Source: Nodosilinea sp. E11
GTDB taxonomy: Bacteria > Cyanobacteriota > Cyanobacteriia > Phormidesmidales > Phormidesmidaceae
Direction: 5' to 3'
Length of the DNA: 64,000 nucleotides
Assembly (NCBI RefSeq): GCF_032813545.1
Contig: NZ_CP136520.1
Location: 242,001 to 306,000, forward strand
Position numbers and translations under genes: made by a program
Part shown: positions 29,639-40,600 of the stretch, piece by piece
Position numbering within the stretch: position 1 is the stretch's first letter
How the letters are laid out: each line of letters opens with the position of its first letter
Notes under the pieces: generated by a model
Told to the model about the DNA's origin: nothing
What the model saw: the letters and a program-made list of their open reading frames with translations, nothing else
Databases searched by the model: none

Positions 29639-29669
29639 TTGATAGGGAAATATATGTGTTAACTATAAG
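29639..29669 (+). promoter_or_regulatory. Possible promoter before the second SNF2 gene
   Basis: TTGATA (29639-29644) and TATAAG (29664-29669) are separated by 19 bp in AT-rich DNA, in the only sizeable gap (86 bp) after the giant ATPase gene. The spacing is longer than ideal, so this is a weak call. Confidence 0.25.
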
Positions 29670-29699
29670 AAATGCTTTACTACCTCAAGGTGTTTTGAC

Positions 29700-32384
29700 A
29701 TGTCGTTTGAAGCAGGTGATTACATTAGCCACAGTCTTTTTGGGCTAGGCGAAGTAATTCTTGACCGGGGTGAAACGGTCATTGTCCGCTTTCAGCAAGG
29801 CATTCAGGAGTGTGAGTCTAGTACCATTACCCCTTTAGCCTCTCTAGCGCAGACCATTGAATCAGGTACTTGGCAAGCGCCACTACCCGTTATCCTGCGC
29901 GGATTAGCCGCTACCATAGACTCTCTTAATGATCGCTGGAGCGTCTTTTCTCGTTCTAGGGTTAAGCTGCTACCCCACCAACTCTGGGTTTGTCGCAAAG
30001 TTCTAGAGCGCTGGCCTTTTCGCTGGCTCATTGCCGATGACGTAGGCCTAGGCAAAACAGTCGAAGCTGGGTTGATCCTATGGCCACTTATTTCCCGGAG
30101 AGTTGTACAGCGGGTCTTAATTCTGGCTCCAGCGTCTTTAGTCGAGCAGTGGGTACTTCGGCTACGAGAGATGTTTGACCTGCGATTCACCCCCTACACC
30201 GCAGAAGCTGATACACCTCGCAGCGGTTTTTGGGAGACCCATAACCAAGTAGTAGCCTCTTTGCAAACCCTTCGAGACGATCGACGGGGTCGCCATGATC
30301 GACTGCTTTCTTCACCAGAGTGGGATCTAATCATTGTTGACGAAGCTCACCACCTCAACGCCGATCAGGCTACTGGCACGACCCTTAGCTTCCGCCTCTT
30401 GCAAAAACTGAGCGACTACCAAAAAGTCCAGTCCATCATCTTTTTTACTGGCACCCCTCACCGGGGAAAAGATTACGGCTTTCTATCATTGCTCAAACTA
30501 CTCCGCCCCGATCTTATTGATAGTGAAAAACAACCTCTAGAAACCTACTTGCCAGCCCTGCGCGACATCATGATTCGCAACAATAAACAGAATGTGACCG
30601 ACCTGACAGGGCAACTACTGTTTTATGGGGTTAGCACTGAAGTGGTCACCTATCACTATTCCTCCGCTGAAACGGAGTTTTATAACACCCTCACTCAGTT
30701 TATCTTAGCTGGATTAGCCTACTCTTCCTCCCTTGGTGGCTTTGAGGGCAGAGCTGTCAACTTAGTGCTTACATCGCTTCAAAAATTAGCATCTAGTTCA
30801 GTAGCAGCTATTCGGTCAGCCCTGCGAAATCGGCTGCAAAATCTGCGATCGCGCCGTGAAGAACTGGGCAAATTACAATCTGTACGTCAACAAATTAAAG
30901 CCCTGCTCAATCCAGAAGATACAGCCGATTGTTCGGACGATGATATTGCAGCCTTAGACGAGCGAATTGTCGAGCTTTCTTTTAGGCTTTCTCTAACCGA
31001 GAACGAAGAAGAGTATTTGGAAACACTTGTTAGCCTTGCAGATTCTGTGACAGCAGAGACTCGCATTCAGCGAATTCTAGATTTGCTAGACAATCGTTTT
31101 GCTGACAGATCAGTTCTATTTTTCACAGAGTATAAGGCAACTCAGTCCCTTCTAATGACTGCTCTCATCCAACGCTATGGAGAAAATGCCGTCACCTTCA
31201 TTAACGGCGATAGCGAAGCTCGAAACATCAATGGAGAAACTTTACGATGCCCTCGCGAGAGAGCCGTTAATCTCTTTAATTCTGGTAAAGCCAGATTTCT
31301 GGTCTCCACAGAAGCAGCTGGTGAGGGAGTCGATTTGCAGCAAAGTTGCTACACCCTAATCCATGTTGACATTCCCTGGAATCCAATGCGCCTTCATCAG
31401 AGGGTTGGCAGGCTCTATCGCTATGGTCAAACTCAATCAGTTGAAGTAATTACCCTTCGCAATCCTGACACGATAGAGGCTGATATTTGGGCCAAGCTTG
31501 AAGAGAAAATGCAGCGCATCCAGATGGCTCTCAGCGGAGTCATGGAAGAAAGAGAAGATCTCTTTCCCATGGTTCTTGGCATGACTTCTCCTTCTATTTG
31601 GACAGAGATTTTTTCCCAGGCTCCGACTGTACCAAAAGAAACACTCAGCTCTTGGTTTGATACCAAAACAAAACGCTTCGGTGGCAAAGATGCTTTAAAT
31701 ACAGTACGAGGACTGGTAGGGCACTGTGCAAGTTTTGACTACCACGATATTGCTAGCCAATTGCTCAATATAAATTTGCCAGCCTTGCAGCCTTTCTTCA
31801 CGGGAATACTAACTTTTAATCATCGCCAGGCAAAAATATCAGAGGAAGGCTTAGCTTTTCGCACTCCAGAAGCTTGGTCTGGCATCGGCATAAAGGCCAA
31901 CTATAGCGGACTCATGTTTGACCGTAATTTTGTCGGCCCCGATGCCGACCAGAAAATTGTTGGAGTTGGTAGTCCATTGTTAGAGTGTGCTCTAGAACAG
32001 GCAAGGGCGCTTGAAGCCTCTGTTGCACTACTGCCAAACAGTCTTCTGCCTAGCCCACTTATATTATTCAGTATCACTGATCGTGTAACTGAAAGCAGTG
32101 GCTCAATTCGTACCGTCATTGTTGGAGTTGATTTTGGAAAGCCTCCTCGGCTGCGTCAAGATTACGAAATCATCCATCTTCTTAATTCTCTTATGCAGCC
32201 ATCTTTGAAGCGTGCTGAGCCTCCAGACGACGCTTTTATGTCAACTTCAGCCCTTCAAGCTTGGCTAAAGGAAGGTGAAAAATTAATAACCGATAATGCT
32301 GAAATTTTAGATTTACCCTTTCGCGTGCCAGATATCAATCCTCTGATACTGCTTTGCCCTGAGATTTCAAATAAACATTGCTAA
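29700..32384 (+). CDS. Second SNF2/RapA-like DEAH helicase
   Basis: This 894-residue protein has a complete SNF2 ATPase: Walker A ADDVGLGKTVEAGLIL (from residue ~112), DEAH box IIVDEAHHLN (Asp214), FFTGTPHRGKDYGF, then lobe 2 with LFFTEYKATQ, STEAAGEGVDLQQ and HQRVGRLYRYGQ. The N-terminal ~70 residues (YISHSLFGLGEVIL...VRF) look like a small SH3-like beta barrel, as in transcription-linked translocases. It differs clearly from the DrmD-like protein upstream (DEAH rather than DECH, different N terminus), so this is not a simple duplication. Like that protein it should move on duplex DNA. A start codon with AAGGTG upstream supports ATG 29700. Base composition is intermediate between the AT-rich giant gene and the GC-rich genes that follow. 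Confidence 0.85.
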   Translation: MSFEAGDYISHSLFGLGEVILDRGETVIVRFQQGIQECESSTITPLASLAQTIESGTWQAPLPVILRGLAATIDSLNDRWSVFSRSRVKLLPHQLWVCRKVLERWPFRWLIADDVGLGKTVEAGLILWPLISRRVVQRVLILAPASLVEQWVLRLREMFDLRFTPYTAEADTPRSGFWETHNQVVASLQTLRDDRRGRHDRLLSSPEWDLIIVDEAHHLNADQATGTTLSFRLLQKLSDYQKVQSIIFFTGTPHRGKDYGFLSLLKLLRPDLIDSEKQPLETYLPALRDIMIRNNKQNVTDLTGQLLFYGVSTEVVTYHYSSAETEFYNTLTQFILAGLAYSSSLGGFEGRAVNLVLTSLQKLASSSVAAIRSALRNRLQNLRSRREELGKLQSVRQQIKALLNPEDTADCSDDDIAALDERIVELSFRLSLTENEEEYLETLVSLADSVTAETRIQRILDLLDNRFADRSVLFFTEYKATQSLLMTALIQRYGENAVTFINGDSEARNINGETLRCPRERAVNLFNSGKARFLVSTEAAGEGVDLQQSCYTLIHVDIPWNPMRLHQRVGRLYRYGQTQSVEVITLRNPDTIEADIWAKLEEKMQRIQMALSGVMEEREDLFPMVLGMTSPSIWTEIFSQAPTVPKETLSSWFDTKTKRFGGKDALNTVRGLVGHCASFDYHDIASQLLNINLPALQPFFTGILTFNHRQAKISEEGLAFRTPEAWSGIGIKANYSGLMFDRNFVGPDADQKIVGVGSPLLECALEQARALEASVALLPNSLLPSPLILFSITDRVTESSGSIRTVIVGVDFGKPPRLRQDYEIIHLLNSLMQPSLKRAEPPDDAFMSTSALQAWLKEGEKLITDNAEILDLPFRVPDINPLILLCPEISNKHC

Positions 32385-32549
32385 AAATATCCCCTCAATC
32401 CAGAAAAGTGATGGTGCCAGTGCAGTAACAAGGCTGCATTCATATTGCCTTCATTAAAACTCCTAACAGCTTGCTAAGTCTGGTCACTTACCGTGTACTC
32501 CGGCAACAGTAAGTGTGTTTACTGACTGCTTTTGGGCACCCTTTAAGGT

Positions 32550-34574
32550 ATGGCGATAAGCTATACCCCTACTAGCCCCACCACGGCCTCTTTCTCCATG
32601 CAACTGAGCACCATCCTCGACCAAATCGACATGGGCAGCATCGCCCTGCCTGAGTTCCAGCGCGGCTACGTCTGGAACCGTGATCAGGTTCGCAACCTGA
32701 TGACCTCCCTCTACCGTCGGCACCCCGTCGGTAGCCTGCTCGTATGGGAGACCCAGACCGAGCAGGTGGCAGACCATGCCCGTGGGGATGGCAACCTAGC
32801 CGCTGGTACCGTCAAGCTGTTGTTGGATGGTCAACAGCGCATTACCTCCCTCTACGGCACTATTCGAGGTCGAGCACCCAAATTCTTTGACGGCAATGCT
32901 CAGGCCTTTACCGGGCTTTACTTTAACCTTGAAGACGAAATCTTCGCCTTCTATATGCCCACCCGCATGGATGGCAATCCGCTATGGGTTAGCGTCACCG
33001 AGCTGATGCAGCCCGAAGGGCTTGGGAAGGTCATGGCCTCGCTTTACGCCAACCCTGAGTACACGCCAAAAATGGCAAGCTTTATGGGCCGCCTCAACAC
33101 GATAGACAGCATTAAGAGCCGCGAATTTCATATTGAATCGGTCACCGGGGCCGACAAAACCGTAGACGAAGTGGTGGATATCTTCAATAACGTCAACAGC
33201 GGCGGCACCAAGCTATCTAAAGGCGATCTGGCCCTGGCTCGCATCTGTGCCGCCTGGCCCGAGGCCCGCGACGAGCTGAAAACCCGATTGGACAAGTGGG
33301 GCCGGGCCGGGTTCTACTTTAAGCTCGACTGGTTTCTACGCTGCATCACCGCTGTCGTTACCAACGAGTCCTTGTTCTCGGCCCTCAAAGACGTCTCCAC
33401 CGATCGCTTTAAGACAGGGCTATACGAAACTGAGCGCTCTATCGATACGCTGCTCAATATCATTGCCTCGCGCCTGGGCCTAGACCATGATCGCGTCCTG
33501 GGCAGTGTTTACTCCTTCCCGCTCATGACCCGCTATCTCGACCAGCGGGGTGGTCACTTCCCCAACCACCAAGAGCGCGACAAAATGCTCTACTGGTATG
33601 TCCATACCGCCATCTGGGGGCGATACTCTAGCCAAACCGAATCGACCCTCCGCAAAGACCTCGACGCCATCGATGGCCCAGATGGCAGCCTCGATCGCCT
33701 GATTGAGCAACTGCGGCAAAACCGAGGCGATCTAAGAATCAACGCCGGAGACTTTAGCGGCTGGAGCCTGGGCAACCGCTTTTACCCCATGCTCTACCTG
33801 CTTACCCGCGTTTGCGGTGCCCGCGATTGGGAAGACGACATCAACATCTCCCAACACATGCTCGGCAGGCTGAGCAATCTGGAAGTTCACCACATTTTTC
33901 CCAAGTCCAAGCTATACCAGCAGGGCTATGGTCGGGCCGAGGTGAATGCGATCGCAAACTTCACCTTCCTGACCAAAGAGACCAACCTCAAAGTCTCTAA
34001 CCGCGACCCCTGGGAATACTTCGCCCACTACGAAGAAAAACACCCCGGCACCATCGCCTCCCACTGGATTCCGATGGATCGAGAGCTTTGGAAGTACGAA
34101 AACTATCGCGAGTTCCTCGCTGCCCGCCGCACCCTCCTGGCTAAAGCCGCCAATGACTTCCTCGACAGCCTCTATACCGGCACCATGCCTGAATCTGAGA
34201 CTACGGCTTCTGTACTAGAGCGCGATGCCATCATTGTCCCTGGCGGCATTGCCGACGATGCCGAAGAACGAGCTCTGCAAGCCTGCAACCGCTGGGTGAT
34301 CGAACAAGGGCTACCGGCAGGGGAGTTGGCTTATAACCTGGTCAATGCCGAGGGGGAGGCGATCGCCATTTTTGACCTGGCTTGGCCCGAGGGCATCCAG
34401 GCTGGGTACAGTCAACCCGTTGCCCTGCTGCTAGACGAAGGCAACGATACCGAAGAACTCGCCAACCGCGCTGGTTTTCTCTTCTTCACCGATATCGAAC
34501 GCTTTGAGAACTACGTTCGCCACGACATCCTGGCTCTAGAGCCTACTAGCGAAAGAGTAGCTGTTCTGAGCTAA
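32550..34574 (+). CDS. DUF262-HNH (GmrSD-like) nuclease protein
   Basis: This 674-residue protein combines the two domains of type IV restriction enzyme GmrSD. The DUF262 part shows LPEFQRGYVW (33-42), LLDGQQRITSL (near 90-100) and FNNVNSGGTKLSKGDL, the nucleotide-binding motifs of this ParB-like fold. An HNH/DUF1524 part follows with LEVHHIFPKSKL (~443) and a later Asn in FTFLTKETNLKVSNRD. GmrSD enzymes cut modified phage DNA in an NTP-dependent way. After ~residue 555 an extra acidic C-terminal domain, unknown to me, replaces what usually ends the protein. It lies between a SNF2 helicase and the DUF1998 helicase on the same strand with short gaps, so it may act within the array rather than alone. 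The composition is GC-rich, unlike the preceding 10 kb. Confidence 0.85.
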   Translation: MAISYTPTSPTTASFSMQLSTILDQIDMGSIALPEFQRGYVWNRDQVRNLMTSLYRRHPVGSLLVWETQTEQVADHARGDGNLAAGTVKLLLDGQQRITSLYGTIRGRAPKFFDGNAQAFTGLYFNLEDEIFAFYMPTRMDGNPLWVSVTELMQPEGLGKVMASLYANPEYTPKMASFMGRLNTIDSIKSREFHIESVTGADKTVDEVVDIFNNVNSGGTKLSKGDLALARICAAWPEARDELKTRLDKWGRAGFYFKLDWFLRCITAVVTNESLFSALKDVSTDRFKTGLYETERSIDTLLNIIASRLGLDHDRVLGSVYSFPLMTRYLDQRGGHFPNHQERDKMLYWYVHTAIWGRYSSQTESTLRKDLDAIDGPDGSLDRLIEQLRQNRGDLRINAGDFSGWSLGNRFYPMLYLLTRVCGARDWEDDINISQHMLGRLSNLEVHHIFPKSKLYQQGYGRAEVNAIANFTFLTKETNLKVSNRDPWEYFAHYEEKHPGTIASHWIPMDRELWKYENYREFLAARRTLLAKAANDFLDSLYTGTMPESETTASVLERDAIIVPGGIADDAEERALQACNRWVIEQGLPAGELAYNLVNAEGEAIAIFDLAWPEGIQAGYSQPVALLLDEGNDTEELANRAGFLFFTDIERFENYVRHDILALEPTSERVAVLS

Positions 34575-34652
34575 TTCCAAAACTATAGTGGCCATTGTCC
34601 TGATGGTGCGGATCGGTGAGCGAACGTATTGGATATAGCTGGTTAACTGCCG

Positions 34653-37600
34653 ATGATTCCCTCTGTAATCGCATCCGAAGTCCGCACCAGCGTCGAAGAC
34701 TTTCTCAAAACCACCTTCCGCCATTCCACCCACAGCTTTGAAGGGTTGATGGATCGGTTCTTGGCCGAAGGCGAAAACTGCTTCAAAGGCCCCTACGTCT
34801 CGATTGCGCTGCCCTTTCGTTCGGGCACAGCAGGGGCCAGCTACTTCCCCGACGTGCCGATGGCGTTCCCGCCCCACCGCCACCAAGAACAAGCCTTTGA
34901 GCGCCTTAAAGCCCCCTTCTACAAATCGACCTTGATCGCCACGGGTACCGGCTCCGGTAAAACCGAGTGCTTTCTCATGCCCCTGCTTGATCACTGCGTT
35001 CAGCACCGTGGCGAGCCTGGCATCAAGGCCCTGCTGATCTACCCCATGAATGCCCTAGCCACCGACCAGGCGAAGCGCATTGCCAAGGCCATTCACGATA
35101 ACCCCAAGCTCAATGGCTACGTCACCGCTGGCTTGTTTGTGGGCGAGTCAGAAAAAGAACCCCGAGCGGTGATGACCGAAGACGGCGTCATCACCGACAA
35201 AGACATCCTGCGCCACAACCCACCCGACATTTTGCTCACCAACTACAAAATGCTCGACTACCTGCTGGTGCGGCCCCGCGACAAGCCGCTGTGGGCGGGC
35301 AATGCCCCCGACACCCTGCGCTACCTGGTGGTAGACGAAATTCATACCTTTGATGGCGCTCAGGGCACCGATTTGGCCTGCCTGATTCGCCGTCTCAAGG
35401 CCCGACTACAAACCCCCAAAAACCATTTGGCCTGTGTGGGCACCTCCGCCACCCTGGGCGGCGGCGACAGCAAAACCGCTATGCTCAACTACGCCCGTGG
35501 CGTTTTTGATGAGCCCTTCGCAGATAAACCCTTCGACCCCGGCGTAATCGAAGAAGATCGGCTTTCTCCCGATGAGTTTTTGCAAGACATCATCCGCAGC
35601 AACGGCAATTCCCTCAGCCAAACAGACTTACTGGATTTTTTAGTAGAAGCCAGCGGTCAATCGCGCCCCGTACCCACCCTGGACGACCTGCCTACCCTCG
35701 ACCCGGCTCACTACCACAGCCTAGAAGACTACCTAAACGCTCAGCACCAGCTTTGGTTAGGGCAGCCCATTGCTAAGGATTTTAAGGGTACAAACTGGCG
35801 GCTCGATCTGGGCAAACGAGATGGGCTGATTTCTCTACCCATCGTCATGAGGCTGCTGCCGCTGCTGGCAGCGGGGCCGATCAATCTCACTGAGCTGTGG
35901 GATCAGCTCCAGAGTAAGTTTCCTTTACCCGCCGATGCCACCCCCGCCTTCAAGACAGCCTTCCTGGATAGTTTGCTGGCCCTGATGGCGACAGCTCGAC
36001 GCTCTGTGAAAACTCATGCAGGCGTTTTGCCTTGGGTTAACCTCCGAGTTCAGTTTTGGCAGCGGGAGCTGCGGCGCATGGTGGCCACTGTAGAGCCAGA
36101 ACCTCGCCTGGTATTTGCCGATGATCAAAGCGCCGACGACAAAGCCAAAGTGTTGCCGGTGCTGAACTGTCGCGAGTGTGGCAGCACCGGCTGGGGCGGC
36201 TTGCGGAAGCAGATGGGCGATCGCACCATTGCCTGTGATCTGCAAGATTTCTACATTGCCTACTTTGGCCACAGCCCCTTAACCACGTTTGTGTTTCCGA
36301 CAACAGCACAGGAAGCTAAAGAAAAAGGCTGGGACTGGTGGCAACTCTGTACCCAATGTCTTTCCCTCAACCGAGGCCACGGCAGCACCTGCACCGCCTG
36401 TGGTCACGACCAGCTGATTCCCGTTCTAGAACCCGACCTGGCGCGGGAAGTAAAAACCAAAGCGGGCAATACCCGCCGCGAGAGTCACCACGACTGCCCG
36501 TTTTGCGGGGCGAAAGACGGTCTATCGATTATTGGCTCACGGGCGGCCAGCCTCTCTAGCGTGGTGATTGGCACCCTATTTGGGTCAGCCTACAACAGCG
36601 ATCGCAAACTGATCACCTTCTCCGACTCGGTGCAAGATGCCGCCCACCGGGCCGGGTTTTTCGGAGCCAGAACCTTCCGCACCACCCTGCGCACGGCCCT
36701 GGCCCAGTACTTAGATCAGCAGGTCAATCTGTCGAGTAGCGGCCAACCCCTTGACCAGGTGGTGACGTGCTTTCAACAGCATTGGCGCACCCAGTTGGGC
36801 AACGATGCCGACTACATCGCCACCTTCATGCCCACCGACATGCAGTGGCTGGGCGAATGGGAAGCCCTGCAAAACACCGGCAAGGTATCCCCCGCCCTGC
36901 TGGACTTTATCCAGCAGCGGCTGGATTGGGAAATTGTCGCCGATGTGGGGCTGCGCTCTACCATCGGGCGATCGCTGGAGCAGGTCGGCCTGTGCGCGGT
37001 ACAGATCGACCCCGCCCGGCTCCAGAAAACCGTTGATTCCCTGCTGCCCCAGCTGCAAAACGAAGTAGGGGCGCTGCCCAACCTCGATGCCACCACCGTC
37101 ACCCGGTTCCTGCTGGGGCTCCTGCGTCACCTGCGGCAGCGGGGCGGCATTCTGCACCCAGAGGCGGCCACCTATATTGAGCAAAACGGCAAACCGTTTC
37201 TGCTCCAGCGGCGCATCTTCATGCCGGGGTATGGCCCAGGCTCTCGCCTACCGATTTACCTGTCTGACCAAAGCAACACCTTTGAGAAGATCCTCAGCAA
37301 AGATCGGCTCACCTGGTGCTACCAGTGGGCCTTCAAGACCTTCTTCGACTGGTCAGAGCTATCCCTGGTGGCCGAACAGTTCTCGCTGATCTATGACCTG
37401 GTATTGGCAGAGTTGGTCAACCAACAGATTCTCGGTCTCCAGTACACCCGCAACAATCACCGAGTGTGGGGCCTGCTACCGCCAGCCCTGCACCTGCACA
37501 CCGCCAGCGAGGCGCTGGCCTGCGATACCTGCGGCGACCCCTACAGCAGCACCCCCGACGAACTAGCCCTATGGGTGGGTATGCCCTGCCGCCAACCCAA

Positions 37601-40600
37601 CTGTGCTGGGCATTACCAACCCTCATCCCAGTCCTCTCTCGACTTCTATAAAAACCTCTACCGACGAGGCGAAGTCTGGCGAATTTTTGCTCAAGAGCAC
37701 ACGGGCCTGCTAGAGCGGGAGGTGCGCGAAACCCTGGAAGATCGCTTTATCAATGGCACCCGTCGCAGCGATCCGAACCTGCTCTCGGCCACCTCGACCC
37801 TAGAAATGGGGATAAACATTGGCGACCTGTCCTCGACATTGCTCTGCTCGGTGCCCCCCACCCAGGCCAACTACCAGCAGCGCATAGGTCGGGCCGGACG
37901 GCGCGATGGCAATGCCTTTGTAGGGGCGATCGCCAACGGGCGACCCCACGATCTCTACTTCTGGGCCAACCCTCTAAAAATGATTGCCGGTGGAGTGGAG
38001 ACCCCTGGCTTTTACCTGGATGCCTCTGCCATTCTGCAACGGCAGCTCACGGCCTACTGTCTCGATTGCTGGGTAGCCCAGGGGGCACAGCCCCAGGATT
38101 TGCCCGATCGCTTCTCCTTGGTGCTGGAGGCCGTCAAAAAGCAGGATATCGCTCGCTTTCCCTACAACTGGTTGGGCTATATCGAAACCCATCAGACCGC
38201 CCTGCTAACCGCGTTTTTTGAGTTATTCGCCGACCACATTACCAAACCTACCCAAGAGCAACTCAGTCTCTTTATGGAAAAAGGCGACCAGGAGGAAGGG
38301 GGCCTGCGCTGGCGCATTCTCAACCGGCTGACCGAAGTGGTGGAAGAACGCACCCGCCTGCAAAGCCAGATCGAACTGCTGCGGCGACGCCTTAAAGACA
38401 AAGAAGATGGCCCCAAAAGTCAGAACCACGACGAAGAGCTGGAGGAACTACGGCGGGAGAGATCGGGCTTCATGGATCTGGTGAAGAAGCTCAACAACAA
38501 AAGTACGCTCAACTTCTTCACGGACGAAGGGCTGCTGCCCAACTACGCCTTCCCTGAGGCAGGCGTCACGCTCAAATCGATCATCTGGCGAGAGCGGATG
38601 ACGAAAGGAGATACCAGCCAGGGCAAATACGAAACCTTCTCCTTTGAGTATGAAAGACCGGGAGCGATCGCCATCGGCGAACTGGTGCCCTCCGGTACGT
38701 TCTATGCCGAGGGGCGGCGGGTCAACATCGACCAGATCGACCTCAACCTCTCCCAGATTGAAGAGTGGCGCTTTTGCCGCAACTGCTCCTACGCGGTCTC
38801 CACCCTAGACGAGGCGGCCAAGCGCAAAACCTGCCCCCGCTGTAGCGATGTGATGTGGTCGGACGAAGGCCGCAAGCGTAAGATGATTCGGCTGCGCCAG
38901 GTGATGGCCACCACGGGCGATCGCAGCAGCCGCATTGGCGACGATCGCGATGAGCGCACCCCAGCCTTCTTTACTAAATCGCTGCTGGCCGACTTCGACC
39001 CTGCCAACCGAGAAGAAACCTACGTATTCGACGACGAGGAATTTCCCTTTGGCTTCGAGTTCATCAAGACGGCGACCTTCCGAGAAGTAAACTTTGGCGA
39101 AGCCACTGCCCAGGGCGAAAAGGTCGAAATTGCGGGGGATGCCCGTCCCCGCCACGGGTTCAAGGTGTGCCGCCACTGTGGCAAGGTGCAAACCTCGAAA
39201 ACCCAGTTTAAGCAGGGCAAATTCCAGCACACCCTCTCCTGCAACGCTAGAAATAAAGACGACGACAGCCAGTTCGCCGATATTCTCTACCTGTTTCGTC
39301 AGTTCGGGTCCGAGGCCATCCGCATTCTCATGCCGGTGGATATCCTCAACTTCCCCGAAAAGCTGCACTCCTTCATCGCCGCCCTACAGCTGGGCCTGAA
39401 GCTGCACTTCCAGGGCAACGTGGATCATTTGCGGGTGCTGATTAGCGAAGAACCCCAACCCAACGGCTCTCTGCGGCGTCCCTACCTATTTCTCTACGAC
39501 ACGGTACCCGGCGGCACTGGCTACCTAAAACAGCTGCTGCGCAACACCGACGACTTCATGGCGGTGCTAGAAAAGGCCCTGCAAGTGGCTGAAACCTGTG
39601 GGTGCGAAGACGGCTGCTACGAATGCCTGTTCGCCTACCGCAACAGTTTCGACCAGGATAAAACCAGCCGCACCGCTGCGGTGTCTATTCTCAAAGCCAT
39701 TCTCAGCCGCAAAGATGCCTTGAAGCCCTCTGATACCAGCCTTTCTGGGGTCAAGCTAAACGCCCTGTTCGATAGCGTGCTCGAACAGCGGTTTGTGGAG
39801 GCCCTGCGCCGCTACCGCTATCGGGAGGAACCCACCATTGTCCGCAGTGAGGTAATCAACGGCAAGGCGGGGTACTTCGTCAAAATTGGTGACCAGGCTT
39901 GGAATGTAGAGCCCCAGGTCAACCTTGGCCCCGCCCAGGGAGTCGCAGTGCCCAGCCGAGCAGACTTTGTCTTTTGGCCTGCTAAAAATGTCGGTCAGCT
40001 CAAGCCCATCGTGATCTTTACTGATGGCTGGGAATACCACTGCGATCGCATCGGTCAGGACTTTCTCCAGCGCATGGCGATCGCCCAAAGCGACCAGTTC
40101 CACGTCTGGTCCCTCAGTTGGGCCGATGTGGAGGCTCAGTTCAACCCCCAGGAAAACACCGCTATTAACCTGCTACAGATGGGCATTAACGACCAGTTCC
40201 AGCACAACAGCCTGAAGCTGTTTGACCACTACGGCTGCCCTAGTCTCCACAAGCTCTCCCTAGAGTCCAGCTTTGTCTGGCTCACCCACTACCTGGCCAA
40301 TCCTGACGATGCCCAGTGGACTGCCTTTGCCCTGGTCAGAACCTACGCCCATATTGAGCCCAAGCTCACGCCGGAGCAGGGTTGGGGGGATGAGGTGCGA
40401 TCGCTGCTCGGCCATGACCTGACGGCCTTAGCCCAAGTAGACTCCCCCAACCGTCGGTTTGGCCAGTTTCAGTGGCACTCTATCGACGGGGTTCCCCTGG
40501 TCAAGTCCTACCTCTCCCTCGATCCCAGCCGCCATGCCCAGAAAGATCCCCAATCTGTCTTTGCCCTCACCTGGCTAGATGACCGCGATCGCCACACCGG

